A stretch of 64,000 nucleotides of DNA. Origin: Melampsora larici-populina 98AG31 (Eukaryota > Basidiomycota > Pucciniomycetes > Pucciniales > Melampsoraceae). Below, piece by piece: positions 52,705 to 64,000 of this stretch. Under the pieces are notes generated by a model. The model worked only from the letters and a program-made list of their open reading frames with translations, made no database searches and was not told where the DNA came from. The stretch is taken from NCBI RefSeq assembly GCF_000204055.1, contig NW_006768796.1, positions 742,084-806,083 of the forward strand, given 5' to 3'. The position numbers were made by a program, and so were the translations under genes. Position 1 is the first letter of the stretch. The number at the start of each line of letters is the position of its first letter.

Positions 52705-55692
52705 TCAAACAGACAGCTCAGCTGAATGAATTTTGCTTTTTTTGATATTCTTGTTGGTAACCAAAAATGCTGCAAAGAAAGAAGCGACTCCACAGACGAT
52801 ACCTAACATATAAACCTACCCAAATGATATGCGTTATAATATGTAAGTCATGATGATAGAAAATCCTTTATCTCAGAAAAAAAAATTCTCAAAGGAACTA
52901 ACTTGTCTTAAAGATTCAGTATAGGCATGAATTACACCAGGTTTCAATGAATCCGAAAGTTGGGCAATACTCTGTACAGAGGATCGGATGACGGAAGCCG
53001 GTGCATCAGGCGCGTATTTTGCCAGGTTCTGGCTCAATGCGTTACCAAAGATAGTTTGACTAGTTTCAAAGATTTGAAAGTGATGTCAATACATAGGAGA
53101 ACTAACACGATAGATTCATGAAGGGACATGACTTACGCTACCGCGATACCGATGACTCCACCAATTAATTGTCTTCAAAGTAAACAAATGATATCAGATT
53201 AGCTGAAAGCTCACTCTTTTCAGATTTCTTACGGTTCTTTTCACTTTTTGGAATACTTACGCAAAGGAAGATAAACTGGTTGCTTGTGGAATATCATGAT
53301 CATCTACGTTAGCTTGGATAGCCACCTATGTTTGTGAGAAAGAATGTGATTAGTGGTGAACATTTCAATTGCAAGCAAAGCATCACAATCTGATATAACT
53401 ACTCACAACCACATTTTGAAGGACAAGACCAAGTCCAGTTCCTACCAGAACTTGAAATCCGCTGATTTTGGCATTACTTGAAAATTCATCTATACACGAG
53501 ATCCCAGTGTCAATAAAAATCGTTTTTCTCACTTTATTTGATACATAGACATACCAAGGGTGTATAAAAGTCCCGTTCCGACTGTGAGAATCACTGAACC
53601 AACTATTAACGCAGGCCAGTAGTAACCAGTGTGACTGATTAAGAAACCTATTGCAGCCGCCGAAACAACAATCGATAACACTGAGATGAAGAATAAGAAT
53701 TCACATATTCAGCGAGGAAGTTGAGCGTGAAAGGTATCAAATATACTTAGAGAGAGCTTCAAGACGACTTACTCAGTGGAAGTAAGTCAATACCAGATTT
53801 AGTAGCTGATGCATGTTGAATGACTTGAAAGTAAATTGGAAGAAAGTCTAGAGATCCATTTTAATTTTTGATTTAGTAAAGCTTTAAAACTTGAAAGCAT
53901 AATAGTGAGATCCTCACAAACTACGCTGAGCACTGTTTGTAAAATGTCAAGATAAATTCAGTAAAAATATTTTGAGTGTAAAAAATATTTTTACATTGAT
54001 GATAGGAAATCAGAAAACTAACTGGATAATTTGATGAAAAAGGCTTGTAAACAAGCTCCAACTCTGTAAAGAAACATTAAAAAGTAAGTTACCACCAAAG
54101 AAAGGAGAAAAGGAAAGACACTTACTGGGTTTGATTTCTTAATAATCTAAAAGATAAAAGTCCTCTTCCATTCCTTGCATCGACTCCTTTCCATTCCCAT
54201 AATAGAAAAGCACCAAGCATTACACCAAAACCACAAAACGTCCCAATCACCACTCCACTTTTCCAAGGGTATTGATTCCCACCCCATTGTAATGGAAGAA
54301 CCAGTAAAATAATAACTAAAAGAAATCCAACCCAAACAAAACAAGTCTTGAACTTCTGGGATATAAAACAGATGTGAAGATCTAGAAAGAGTGCTTACGT
54401 CCAACCATTAAGAATGCTCCCACAACATCTAGACTACCTAGTTTATGAAGAACACTCTGATGAGGTGGAATCCATTTTCCGAAAGTGATCGCACTCCATC
54501 TACGATCCACCAATTCAAGAAGTTTGTCTGATAACGGTAGAGCAGGTTTATTAGGTATCACCATAAAGATCGAAAAGATAGTGATAGCTCCGCAAGGTAA
54601 ATTGATCCACTAATTTAAATCAAAGAAAAAACAATATATGTCAGAAATTTCAAAACAAACCCAAAAAGATTCTTTTGAATCTCAAGATAAGTTAAAAAGA
54701 ATGTCTTACAAAACACCATCTCCAGCTCAAATGATCAGTAAGAGCGCCACCAAGAAGCGGTCCAACAACAGACGCAGCAGCAAAGACAGCGCCAAAGCTA
54801 CCCAGTAACTTTGGTCTATCTTGAAGTTCTGTAATATCTGCAATAATACTTAAACAAGAAATGAAAATTCCAGCTGCTCCTATACCAGAGACAGCTCTAC
54901 CGATAATTAAACAAATTACATCAGGTGATACGGCACAAATCAATGAACCTATTTCAAAGATGAAGATCGCTACTACAAAGATCCAACGACGATTATAGGT
55001 CACTAATAATTGTGCATAGAGTAATAGAAATGAGACTTGAGTGATAAGCTAAAGAAATCAATAAGAAATGGTTAACATTGGTTTAGATTTTTTCCCTGGA
55101 CAATTCTGGTGACTCTCTAACGTACATAGGCACTAGCGATCCAACCGATTTGATCCAGAGCATTAAAGTTTGACGCAATAACAGGCAAAGCCGGACTCAA
55201 GATAGTTTGGTCCAAAGAAATCAAAAGTACAGACAAAAGCATTCCAACAAAAGCTAATGCTAATCGTTTTCCACGTAGGATTGTACTAGGTTGATCTATC
55301 TGATCAACATGTTTTGTAAGTCCCTCTTCCTTTTGTTCAGGTTCCATTTTGATCTCAAGATCTGGAGAATATAAAGATTGATTTATGAATAATTCTCGTT
55401 CGGCGGCCGCTAGTTTTTCAGGAGTGATCGCATATCGATCGTGAGGGATTTGAGGTGTTTGTGGTACCCCAGGTGTTTGTGGTACTCCAACTTCAATGGT
55501 ATCAGAGTCACCTGATACGGATCTGTCTTCCTCAGCTGGTGAAGTCTTTTTTCGATTAGAATTTTCAATTAGCCATCCAATCAAGAAAGTTTATTAGTTA
55601 AAACTGTACGTTATGATCATCTTTTTGCAAAACCACTTCTTCGCGAATAAAAGGTCACGCACATCAGGGGTTGAAACTGTAGGATCAGACAT
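52705..55692 (-). CDS. MFS exporter, DHA2-like (14-helix drug/H+ antiporter type)
   Basis: A multi-exon membrane transporter. The first exon, 55692-55663 (MSDPTVSTPD), joins 55545-55126, which holds a Glu/Pro-rich cytosolic leader and the first membrane helix with the DHA2-typical LLISLDQTILSPALPVI, then A-[splice]-LITQVSFLLLYAQL. Later blocks include IGRAVSGIGAAGIFISCLSI, the RPKLLG loop and the antiporter motif in VVGPLLGGALTDHLSWRW. Further minus-strand exons with membrane-helix composition run down to a C-terminus GIVCGVASFFAAFLVTNK and stop at 52705-52707. About ten introns of 40-90 bp; middle exon borders were not all fixed. Members sit in the plasma membrane and export toxins or metabolites; substrate unknown. 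Confidence 0.85.
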
Positions 55693-56753
55693 CGATCTGA
55701 AGGTGTGTTGAGAGAGCCAGTTGGTAAAAGTACGCGCTTTCCAAGTATGAACGGAGTAAGTTGAAACTGAGTGAAGGTAAAGCAGCAAAGGTTGAGGGTT
55801 GAGGAAGACTTCTGGCTGAATACCTTTATATACGCGTGAAGAGGAGGTAGGAGTCGGACAGCTTAAGGTTTACTGGACGGAGATTAGAGAATTAGGCTTT
55901 CTCGTTGGCAAGTCCCTCCGCAGACGCTCTCTGACCGTGAATAGGATGCAGCTAAGAATGGACGACCGACTCACTTTGCAGAGGAGGAGGAGGATAATGA
56001 CCGGTTGTTCGATCGACCGAAGAGCCGATCTAATGATAGTCTAAGTGGCTACCTTGTGAAGGCCAACGGATGCTCTGGTCAAGGAGGGAGATATAATCGC
56101 TTGACTGAACCTTGATTCACCCCAACTCAACTCTATGGTCAGAAGTAAAGGTAAACCCTGAGAACTGAGCACACAGGAAGTCAAAGAATAGTCATTTATG
56201 TTTTACTTCTGTAGGACAGTATGGCTATTCGATGTATATGATGATATCAGAATTTAAAAAATTGCGAAACAATTCTGCGTCTGATCAGATTTGGATTTAT
56301 AGGAAGGATAGCCAATAAGATGATTAGCATTTTACGCGAGCGGGTGCCCTTTTATAGACAATGCGATTTTTCTCAATTTCTTAGGCAAATTATATTTTTA
56401 ACACTCAAAGTGCTATCCTGGCGATTGGTAAAGATCGTTTCTGTTTGATTTTTCAGTCTCAGCATGTAACTCGTGCCAACTTGTGACTTCAGGAGACGGA
56501 ATTTGCAAGACCGAGATTCAGTTTGACTCGTCATCCTCACAGCAACCTTTCGCACAGTCATTCACATACAACCCCATCCAATGATCAGGACTAGAGAGCG
56601 GTATTAAGACCTCCGAGGGTGACATACACAAGGCACACCGGGCGTAGGATGATATTTATTTAAACGTGTTCATCTCATGGACGACTCAACAACCAAAGAG
56701 TGAATTTTGCGGTCACATAAGTGTATCGATCCATGGTAAATATCAGGTCTTGA
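55693..56753. other. Intergenic, no gene seen
   Basis: Upstream region of the MFS gene. No supported gene or repeat. Confidence 0.35.
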
Positions 56754-57369
56754 ATGCGATGGAGAAAACGCCAATGGCAGGTTTTGAACACGATCGAGAA
56801 CATGAATAGCAACAGATCAGTGATCATAAACCTGGAACATTTATCTCAATCGATTGACCTTCTCAATAGGATATCTAAACTTTCCTCAAATGCTGCTTCA
56901 ACGAATCCTAGACTTGTATCCATCATCATCCTAAACCCGACCTTCTACATGTAAGTCTCATTCAAAAGAATCAAAAACAAAACACTTCTAAAAGATCAAT
57001 GAATATCGCTGGTTGTGGAGATCAGATCACCTGAATCAAATTCATCAGGTTTAACTCAAGTAATTGGCTTAATCCCCATACCTCGCCCATCTTGATTCAT
57101 TTAGAAGATCTTGATCGATCTCAAGACAATTTAATTCATTGAGAAACTCTGATCTTTATGTTCTTAATGACTTTTCCGGTTCGATTTGGATTGTTGATCG
57201 TCACAGTTTGTTCCAAACTCTTCAATGGTTGTTTGTTTATTTCTTTCCTTGGATTTATTCACAAAAAGCTAACCTATTTCCTCATGTTTCTGAATCTACA
57301 GAAGGGGAAAAGTCTACGTTAAAACCAACAAAGGATCCAGATCAGCAAGTGATAAAACATGAGGTTTAA
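56754..57369 (+). pseudogene. Possible spliced gene, unrecognised, with an apparent frameshift
   Basis: A first block (56754-56954) has SQSIDLLNRISKLSSNAAST and ends VSIIILNPTFY at a GTAAGT donor. A CAG acceptor near 57046 opens a second in-phase block, NWLNPHTSPILIHLEDLD, which hits a stop near 57140. An overlapping frame directly continues with RNSDLYVLNDFSGSIWIVD and WLFVYFFPW to 57369. Sense across the shift suggests a one- or two-base change or an unrecognised tiny intron. No family is recognised; an Elongator-like accessory protein was considered without real support. Confidence 0.35.
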
Positions 57370-58552
57370 TCAGTTGATGATCAGGAGTAAGTAGATTCAT
57401 TGGGTAAATATCATTTGACCAAAAGCCTTCAGTAAAGTATTCAATCTGTTTGGATTTCAAATCACATCCTGTGTCAACTTGATTGTTGTATCATCAACTG
57501 AATTTTCAACTCTTGTTCCAAGATATTTATATGCTATGTACCTCTTCAGTGAACTCTAACTACATTTGTTACTTGTCAAGTTCACTCAAAGTCCAGAGTA
57601 TAGGACCTCAAGATAAGATCTGAACCCTGGAAATTTTCCATGCAAGCTCAAAATGGTATAAGCTGGACCTGTAATTCATACATCTTTTGTACTCAAAGGT
57701 AATTACATTTTTTTCACTAGATTACCAGTCTGTTTCTTGAGAGACCTTCAACTTAACTATGGACATAGTTAAGATGTATTGACATGATTTTTGATCTGTA
57801 TGTCATTTAGTACTACTTATACCACTTCACTCTGTACCATTCCTCAACACAACAACAATTTCAATGATTGAACTAAAAATTTCAATCTTCATAACACAAA
57901 GAGAAAGAGAATTAAGATTCATAGGATTCTTTAGTTGTTTATCAAAAATGACACCTTTAATTAGTAGAATCATTTCATTGTCAAATTGAATTATAATTGC
58001 AATGTATGCTGATGATTTCACCTCGTGTGCACCTGTAACTCGGACCCGACCCGAGCATACTACCTGTTGTATCCTCGCAGCGACTCCATACCAAAGCACA
58101 CAGATGCATCTAAGGTGTATAAGATGCATCTTTTCGTAACCTCAAACACTCAAGGCCTTGTGCGCACAGGCGCAGAAGGTAAAAATCACTCCATCTCATC
58201 AGCTTACACACCACACCCAACGAAATTCGACCACTTTCACACCGTTGTTGGAGTGACTCACTCATCTTCGTTCACCAGCCTTGATTCGACTCCGACCTAC
58301 CCAATTTCACTCCGCACTATCAGCTTACACACCGACTCCGGTACCTTCCAACACCATTTTCACACCATTCACACCATTATCACCAGTACTTGACACCTCT
58401 CAGTGAACCTCTCTTAAATCATAACACACATGTAATGCACATACTGCACATATATACTTAAATATTACCTTATCCACGTCACGCCTCAATGGTTCAAAGT
58501 TTGCTCTACACTCCACGAACTACACTTTCCAAAGTCCTTCTAAAATCTCATC
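57370..58552. promoter_or_regulatory. Upstream region of the KDZ accessory gene with TTCACACC words
   Basis: About 58200-58390 contains several TTACACACC or TTCACACC words (for example near 58203, 58231, 58322 and a double copy near 58362-58372). They are the reverse complement of the GGTGTGAA word that heads the tandem repeats at 60.6-61.2 kb. The left end of the KDZ element probably lies in or just before this stretch. No gene seen between 57370 and 58000. Confidence 0.35.
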
Positions 58553-60344
58553 ATGGCGACCACCTCAAACCGCAAACGCCCGGTCTCCGGCAAACGCAAG
58601 ACATCCAGCAAGCCTACTCAACGTCAAACACGCAGCACTCAATCGAAACGCCCCAGGCAAACCACTTCTAAAAGCAGAACCGCATTGGCTGCCAAGAGAG
58701 TCAGAATCACTGTAAAGCCGGCCAAATCCACTGATCCAGACGACTCTGACAATCAAGACCCAAAGGATTCAGATGACTTGGATGATTCATCAGATGATGA
58801 TGATGATCTTAACTTACAAGAAGACAAAGATGCAGAGAATTGGGAAGATGCACCCCTGCCATTGCCAACCATTACTAGATCAACTCGACGGTCTAAAGAC
58901 GTCCAACCAAAGAAGGTCAAAATCACCCTTGAGAATTATAACGAAGTTGATTTGGACATCCCCGAAATCAACAACCTCTTATCTGCCGCTGGGCGCAAAA
59001 CACACAATCGAATTGCACCTTCGATCCAGAAGGAGTTGAGAAATATACAGTTTATGTATCAAAGAGCAAAGAAGTTACTGGCAATAGCTGCTCACTGTAG
59101 TGAACGCACGATCAATGAATTTTTGCATGTATCATTATCATGCCTCAAATCATATCATTATCATAACTAATCTCCCTCCCCTCCCTCATATCACTCCAGG
59201 CACGAAGTCAGCACTCGAACAAAAAGGACGTTTTATCAATCATTTCTGAAGTACAGCGCTGAGGGTAAAAAGACTGCAAGTCAGTGGCTCTTCAACTCTT
59301 CAATCTGCCATTCACTCCGCTTTCTTGAGAACTCATGTCATGCTTCACACAGTGCCAGCCAGGAACACTCAGGAAGGATTCAAAGAAAGGAATAAGCATA
59401 TGGGATATACTTGGACTAACCTTGAACCGGAAGAGAAGGACATATTCAACGAGCAACTTTTTTTCCCCCTTGGCTATCTTGCAAGTGGATGGGACCAACC
59501 ACCAACCGAACCAAACACCAAACCTTTGGATGTCGAAGAAAAAGAGAAGTATCTGCCAATTTTCAAACAATTAGTCGATTTGGACAAAGTAGCCCGTCAT
59601 CTTGGTCAGGATAAGTTTGGACCCCACCTTCCAACCGCACGACAAAACAAGGGTATTGAAGAAATCACCCAGATTGAGCACGAGGTAAGAAATCTGTCCA
59701 CTCAAAGCTCACATTCTTTTGTTCTTGAGTTATTGAGTTATTGATTTCTTGATATTCAATTGTTTAGCTCCAGATCATGCACATCCGTTATGGTGTTGAC
59801 TTTGCGCTCATGGCCACTTCTTGGAATCCAAATACTCACAACAAGAAGGGCCAGTGGGAAATGCAAGCATCATCATCTGAAGATTGGATTGCATTGACCG
59901 ACCGCAAGTGGAAACTACTCGAACACTTTGTCCGACATTCCTCCCAGTCAGAACTTCAAACTAAACCGGTCCAACGCAAGAAACCTCAGGCCAGCGACAA
60001 GCTGAAGTCACGTCTGACAGCTGAGCTGAACAGGCTAGTTCGTAAGTGATCTTATATCACGACTTCTTTCACATCCTCTGACTCCTTCTTCCTATATCGA
60101 CTTTGTAGAGCAACATCTTGAACCTCCATTTTCACATTTGGACTGCCACCCAAAGACACCATCACCTCACGTGGCACTGAAAAAACGGTGCTTTACAGGA
60201 AATGTGCAGCTTGAAAGTATACGACATGATGCATCCAGCATGACTGACAAATTACTCTCACAAGCCTTTGAGAAAATGTCCGCACGCACTCATCAGCTGT
60301 GGCTAGATGACATTAAATCCGGCCCGGCCGTTATACTGTTGTGA
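58553..60344 (+). pseudogene. KDZ-associated accessory protein, frameshifted
   Basis: Exon 1 starts at ATG 58553: a basic Ser/Thr/Lys-rich leader, an acidic tract (DDLDDSSDDDDDLN), then VQPKKVKITLENYNEVDL and a helical region ending INEFLH. After an intron with a CAG acceptor at about 59200, exon 2 reads RTKRTFYQSFLKYSAEG. It must shift frame in an A-run near 59265 to continue as FLRTHVMLHTVPARNTQ, KERNKHMGYTWTNLEPEEKD and on to ITQIEHE. Later exons give LQIMHIRYGVDFALMATSWN and a basic segment, then LEPPFSHLD ... SARTHQLWLDDIKSGPAVIL with stop at 60344. Introns 2 and 3 are in phase. The NKHMGYTWTNLEPEEKDIF part is weakly HMG-box-like. Proteins of this type sit beside KDZ genes in rust genomes, from memory of the family layout. 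Nuclear DNA binding is inference. Confidence 0.6.
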
Positions 60345-60639
60345 AACAAAAAGAGGAAGCAGATGAGACGCCTGAAGAAACAGTACCATAATAGAAATAC
60401 CGCTTATGTTATGTAAAGGCGCCAGTTCGTTGTACAACTTTTCAAGTGTGGCTTGCGGTATGAAATGATAACTAAGAACATCGTTCGAATTTTGAGCCAA
60501 TTATTGATACTCCACAATTGCCACTTAAGTCTGGATTTGGCAGCAAGATACCTAAATGTAGTGTTGTAGATAGATTGGTCACACCGAATTGCAAAAAAAA
60601 AATATGTTTTTTGCTAATGTGCAAAAAAAGTGTGTGTGG

Positions 60640-61230
60640 CGGTGTGAAGATACAACCTTCACATGTTTGCAGGTGCCAATATAATTTCGAAATTGTAAAC
60701 ATGGTCTTACCGTATTCTGATGTGTGAAATCTGGTTGTAAATGTGTGAATATTGTTTTTAAAGGTGTGAAAATCCAGCCTTCACAAGGTATCTGGAGTGA
60801 ATATCTTGTCACAACCTCCACTCTTTTGTATGTCTGCTGATGGGTGATACCCGTCTCTTGCGGTGTGAATATAGGTTTGGAAGGTGTGAAAATCCAGCAT
60901 TCACAATATATCAGGAGTGAATCTTGTGTCGTTACTTCCACTTGGCCTCAAGTCTGCTGATGCGACATACCCATATGTCGAGGTGTGAATATTGGATCCA
61001 AAGGTGTGAACATCCCGCCTTCACAATACATCAGGAGTGAATGTCGTGACACAACTACAACTCCATGATGTAAAGGTGTGAAAGCACAGCAGTCACACTT
61101 TATTCAAGGTGAATTTTCACTCTGCAGTTGCCGTGATTACTGATGGGTAGAGCTAGGATGCAGACGTGTGAAAATACAGTAGTCACACGGTATCAGGAGT
61201 GATACCCTTGGCAATTTTGATGCCAAGGTG
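60640..61230. repeat. About 120-bp tandem repeats headed by GGTGTGAA
   Basis: AAGGTGTGAAAATCCAGC-like heads at 60761, 60881 and 61001 are exactly 120 bp apart, each followed by TTCACAA and TCAGGAGTGAAT-like words and CTGCTGATG. More diverged copies start near 60641, 61074 and 61165. Each head is itself an imperfect hairpin (GGTGTGAA...TTCACA). The repeats lie between the converging 3' ends of the accessory and KDZ genes. Confidence 0.85.
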
Positions 61231-61344
61231 TGAGAAATCACCTTCCCACTGTGTTTTCATTTTCATAAGGTAAAGTCAAATGCGCAAGGGAAGCATCCAG
61301 TGTTTGGCATGAACGTAACAAAGTAACCATATACAAATGTCAAA

Positions 61345-64000
61345 TCATGTATTGAATTCTTCAATATCAAGATTATCATCATCAAACTTGCCATCATCCT
61401 CTTGATGAGCACGTTGATCAAGTTCTTCCTCTCCAGCCAAGATGTTCTGAATGCGTACCATTCTCTCCCACTCCTGGAGAGTGAATTGTACCATGCTCCT
61501 CCATTTCGCCTTCAGCTCAGCATCACTGAAAGTCTTGCATACATTGTCATTGGCTGTCGCGTCCAGCAAAAACAGTATTTTCTGGTTCCACCTAAGCCAA
61601 ATCCTATCAGCCTGGCGTGCCACAGTTGATGTCAACGACATCATCACATCCTTGCTAGTCCAGTTTGGAATGACATCTGTGGCAAATGAACTCAAGTCTT
61701 AGATGATCATTCCAATAGTGGAACAGGATATATTGATGAACAAACTTGAATGGACTGACCATTAATTGTATCTCGACGGAGTTCGTTGATTTTATCTTGA
61801 TATTCAACTGCCCAACACACCATCTGCCTGGCCTCCTTTGCAATGCGTCGAAGTTCCTCTTGACAGCGGCAGATGGTAATATAAGCTTCGATTCCCTCCT
61901 GGGTAGCGTCGTCAATGGCCCATGGCTCTTCGGAGTGATGGAGATTTCCAAAATTGAGAAAGGGGTCACTCAATGGCATAGCCTCGACTTCTTGCAAAGA
62001 TGGGGTGTCTAGAGGGGTATCTGGTTGAAATTCAATATTGTAATCATTGGCCAGACGCCAATACGTTGCATGCTTTCGACGAAGCTGAGCAGCTTTCACT
62101 GTACGTAGATGATTCATTTTCTTTTGAACATTTGTACCTGTTGCTTGCAGGCATCACATTAGGTTACATACATTGCTATTATATCCATACATATTTGAAT
62201 GCTAACCTCGTGCATGTGAAGCTTGTCGCTGATGCTCAATCACGCTTGCTTTGGCCCCAAGGAGATTTCCTTTTGCCACACGGATTTTAATAAGCGGCTG
62301 TGCCCGAGCATCTATTTGATAATGTGGTCAAAACCGTCATCAGTATCTGAAGCCTTCCCAACTTAGCATATTATGATTAGGAATTTACCTGATGTCCCAG
62401 TCAGCTCAATTAACTGAGCATCCCCTAGCCTGTCGGACACTTCCTCAATGGCACGCTCAAGTAATACCAAGGTGTTGGGCAGGCGTGATCGATGGTTCCT
62501 ACGGCGATGTCGTCGGCGTTGGCGACGGCTTCGTCGGTGAAGATCTTCAAGTTGGTCCCTGGGAAAAAGAGGTCCACCTTAGACAACATCAAACTAGGAG
62601 GATATGCTCAAAACCTCACTGTGCAATAACCAGCTTTTCCTCCAGTTCAACGAGGTCCCCAACATGCTCCAAATAATCTTTGCTAGTTTGACTGATTGTT
62701 TGGCCTTGAATTGCCTTCTTTCGCTCCCATTGTTGTTGAAAGTACATTTCTGTATGACCATGTGTAGTATTAAGGTCTTTCAAGACCTTGTTGGCGTCAT
62801 CCATTTTCTTTTGCGTTTGGCGTAGATGTTTTAAGCTGTTCACAACTAAAAGTCACATTTTTCGTCAATTCACGGTGAGCAAAAATGACAAATTCTGAAT
62901 GCTCTACCTTACCTGCTTTATGTCGCCCGCGCTCATTCTTGTGTTTTGCTCGGAAGTCTAGGGCGGTTAGCCTGTGCTGCTTTGTTGAGTAACGCATTGG
63001 TCTCACTAGCGGTTCAAAGTCTGCCCATATTCGCTCCATCCCTTCACCATCCGAAAGACCCCACCCTTCGTTCAGTCAAGGATTGTAATCTAGTTGACAG
63101 GCCCACTCGTGGACAAATGAGTGAAATAAACTAGTAGCAAACTTCAGTCGGCCTTGCTCTTGTGCTGCAGGGAATTGATTGCGCTGAAAAGCAAAAATTC
63201 AACTGTTGTTCTGAGTCCACAGGGACAAGAATGATACCAACTTTGACAATACCTTTCTTAAGTGTGCATCCAATATCGTAGAGCAATCCAAGACTTTCAC
63301 TGATATCACCCTCCCTTTCCTCTTTAGCCTCAGTGGCTTTGAGAAGCCAGTCAATTAAGGCCAATGGGTATATGTTTCTATTGCAGGAATTGCTTTCAGT
63401 AAGTATGGCATTACGATCACGTGATATATCAGGTTTGCTCACTTCTCCCCACTCTGCACAATGCTGATGAACTTGAGACATTGATCGTGTCTACATCCCA
63501 TCCCCATCAATCCCGTTTCATCACAGCCTTTCCAGTGAGATTTCCCCCGAGAATCATCAGCTGCTGTGTGCCTCGCAGTACATGAATCCTATGATGTTCT
63601 TTTATTTATTAGCAATGTATAGACTACATGTTTGTTCATCATTCAAAGTACTGACTACTTCTGCCTCATGCCATGGAGTCCAACGTCGATCTTGATTTGC
63701 TCCTGCATTGGCCGTCTGGGTCATCTTAGCTCGGAAGCCATTCTCTGCGTCAATGTCGAGGAATAGATTGGGTGTGTTAATCTCTCCTGTTTCAATGCTA
63801 GCGGCCAGATGCCTCCTATGCTGGAAATTACCGTCGAGGCAAACTATATGGTCAGGCTCTCCCAGGGGCAAAGGCCCTACACCAGGTCCAAAGCATTGAG
63901 GACAAATTCCAGCGAGTTTGTCCTTGTCTGTAAGATTAAGACTTCTCTCGATGGCCTCTTCTGCCATAAGAAGCATCTGACGATACGCATCGATAGCTGA
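61345..64000 (-). pseudogene. KDZ transposase, C-terminal part, with a premature stop
   Basis: Minus-strand exons run from beyond 64000 to the stop at 61345. Family signatures in order: ICPQCFGPGVG and DHIVCLDGNFQHRRH (63.8-63.9 kb), the DSCTARHTAADDS block and GCDETGLMGMGCRHDQC (63.5-63.6 kb), a LLYDIGCTLKKGI block (63.25 kb) and FHSFVHEWACQLDYNP followed by LNEGWGLSDGEGMERIW (63.0-63.1 kb). Between the last two is an in-frame TGA (63078-63076) where the family has Arg; CGA to TGA is the simplest change. The later exons are mostly helical, with an Arg-rich stretch (RRSRRQRRRHRRRNHR, about 62.5 kb) and an acidic end DDDNLDIEEFNT. The catalytic domain cuts and pastes the element in the nucleus. 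This copy should not make a full-length enzyme. Confidence 0.8.

Larger units (their letters stand above)
58000..64000. mobile_element. KDZ-type DNA transposon, left part, runs off the window
   Basis: The unit comprises an accessory gene (plus strand), a tandem-repeat intergenic region and a KDZ transposase gene (minus strand) that continues past 64000. Termini were not found. KDZ (Kyakuja-Dileera-Zisupton) elements are large transposons expanded in basidiomycetes. Lesions in both genes suggest a dead copy. Confidence 0.65.

Noticed and set aside
58025..58393. Thr/His-rich frame upstream of the KDZ accessory gene
   Set aside because: Composed of the repeated TTCACACC words; more likely promoter or subterminal repeat.
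62392..62676. Plus-strand frame opposite the KDZ gene
   Set aside because: Antisense shadow; the minus strand carries the in-phase KDZ exon.
61345..64000. TET/JBP dioxygenase linked to the KDZ element
   Set aside because: Such genes accompany some basidiomycete KDZ elements, so I looked for the His-x-Asp iron motif and found none in this part. It could lie beyond 64000.

Overview
This is a eukaryotic, intron-rich, AT-rich and heavily transposon-loaded fungal contig. Nearly every credible gene is split by short introns (about 40-90 bp) with GTAAGT/GTGAGT-like donors. KDZ-type transposase, DIRS-type tyrosine-recombinase retrotransposons, an intact Ty1/copia element and small lineage-restricted proteins together point to a basidiomycete, most likely a rust fungus (Pucciniales, for example a Melampsora or Puccinia relative). 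The taxonomic call is inference from style and families, not from a marker gene.

Layout. 0-6 kb: two unrecognised genes carrying short helix-loop-helix (HeH/SAP-like) segments flank a divergent pair of paralogues of an unknown family. 6-14 kb: gene-poor AT-rich DNA. 14.3-15.1 kb: a non-autonomous CACTA element. 15.9-39.5 kb: two 2.3-kb near-identical inverted arms, each with an intron-containing tRNA-Ile gene, enclose a stack of nested transposons. The stack is an older DIRS-type element (recombinase 18.7-19.7, RT/RNase H remnant 27.6-28.4, possible gag start 30.5-30.8) split by a younger DIRS element with split direct repeats (19.8-27.6). The younger element's recombinase gene is broken by a GC-rich inverted-repeat element (21.3-22.5), which is itself split by a second CACTA element (21.4-22.2). 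A 1.3-kb array of CACATGTG palindromes lies at 28.9-30.1. An intact copia element (31.3-37.4) sits in the right arm.

39.7-45.3 kb: a tandemly duplicated unknown gene (one copy decayed) and three MITE-like elements with recognisable target duplications. 45.9-55.7 kb is the most conventional part: a CsbD-like small protein, a tRNA-Thr gene, the glutaminase subunit of PLP synthase (PDX2/SNO), a second, unsplit copy of the GC-rich element, a small secreted protein and a 14-helix-type MFS exporter. 58-64 kb: the left part of a KDZ transposon, with an accessory gene facing the KDZ transposase and about 120-bp tandem repeats between them. Both KDZ-region genes carry inactivating lesions.

The copies inside the window let several insertions be dated relative to each other. 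The left arm is the empty site for the copia element, and the GC-rich copy at 49.7 kb is the empty site for the CACTA element at 21.4 kb. Exon models were built by hand from splice sites and reading phase; boundaries could be off by a base or two.
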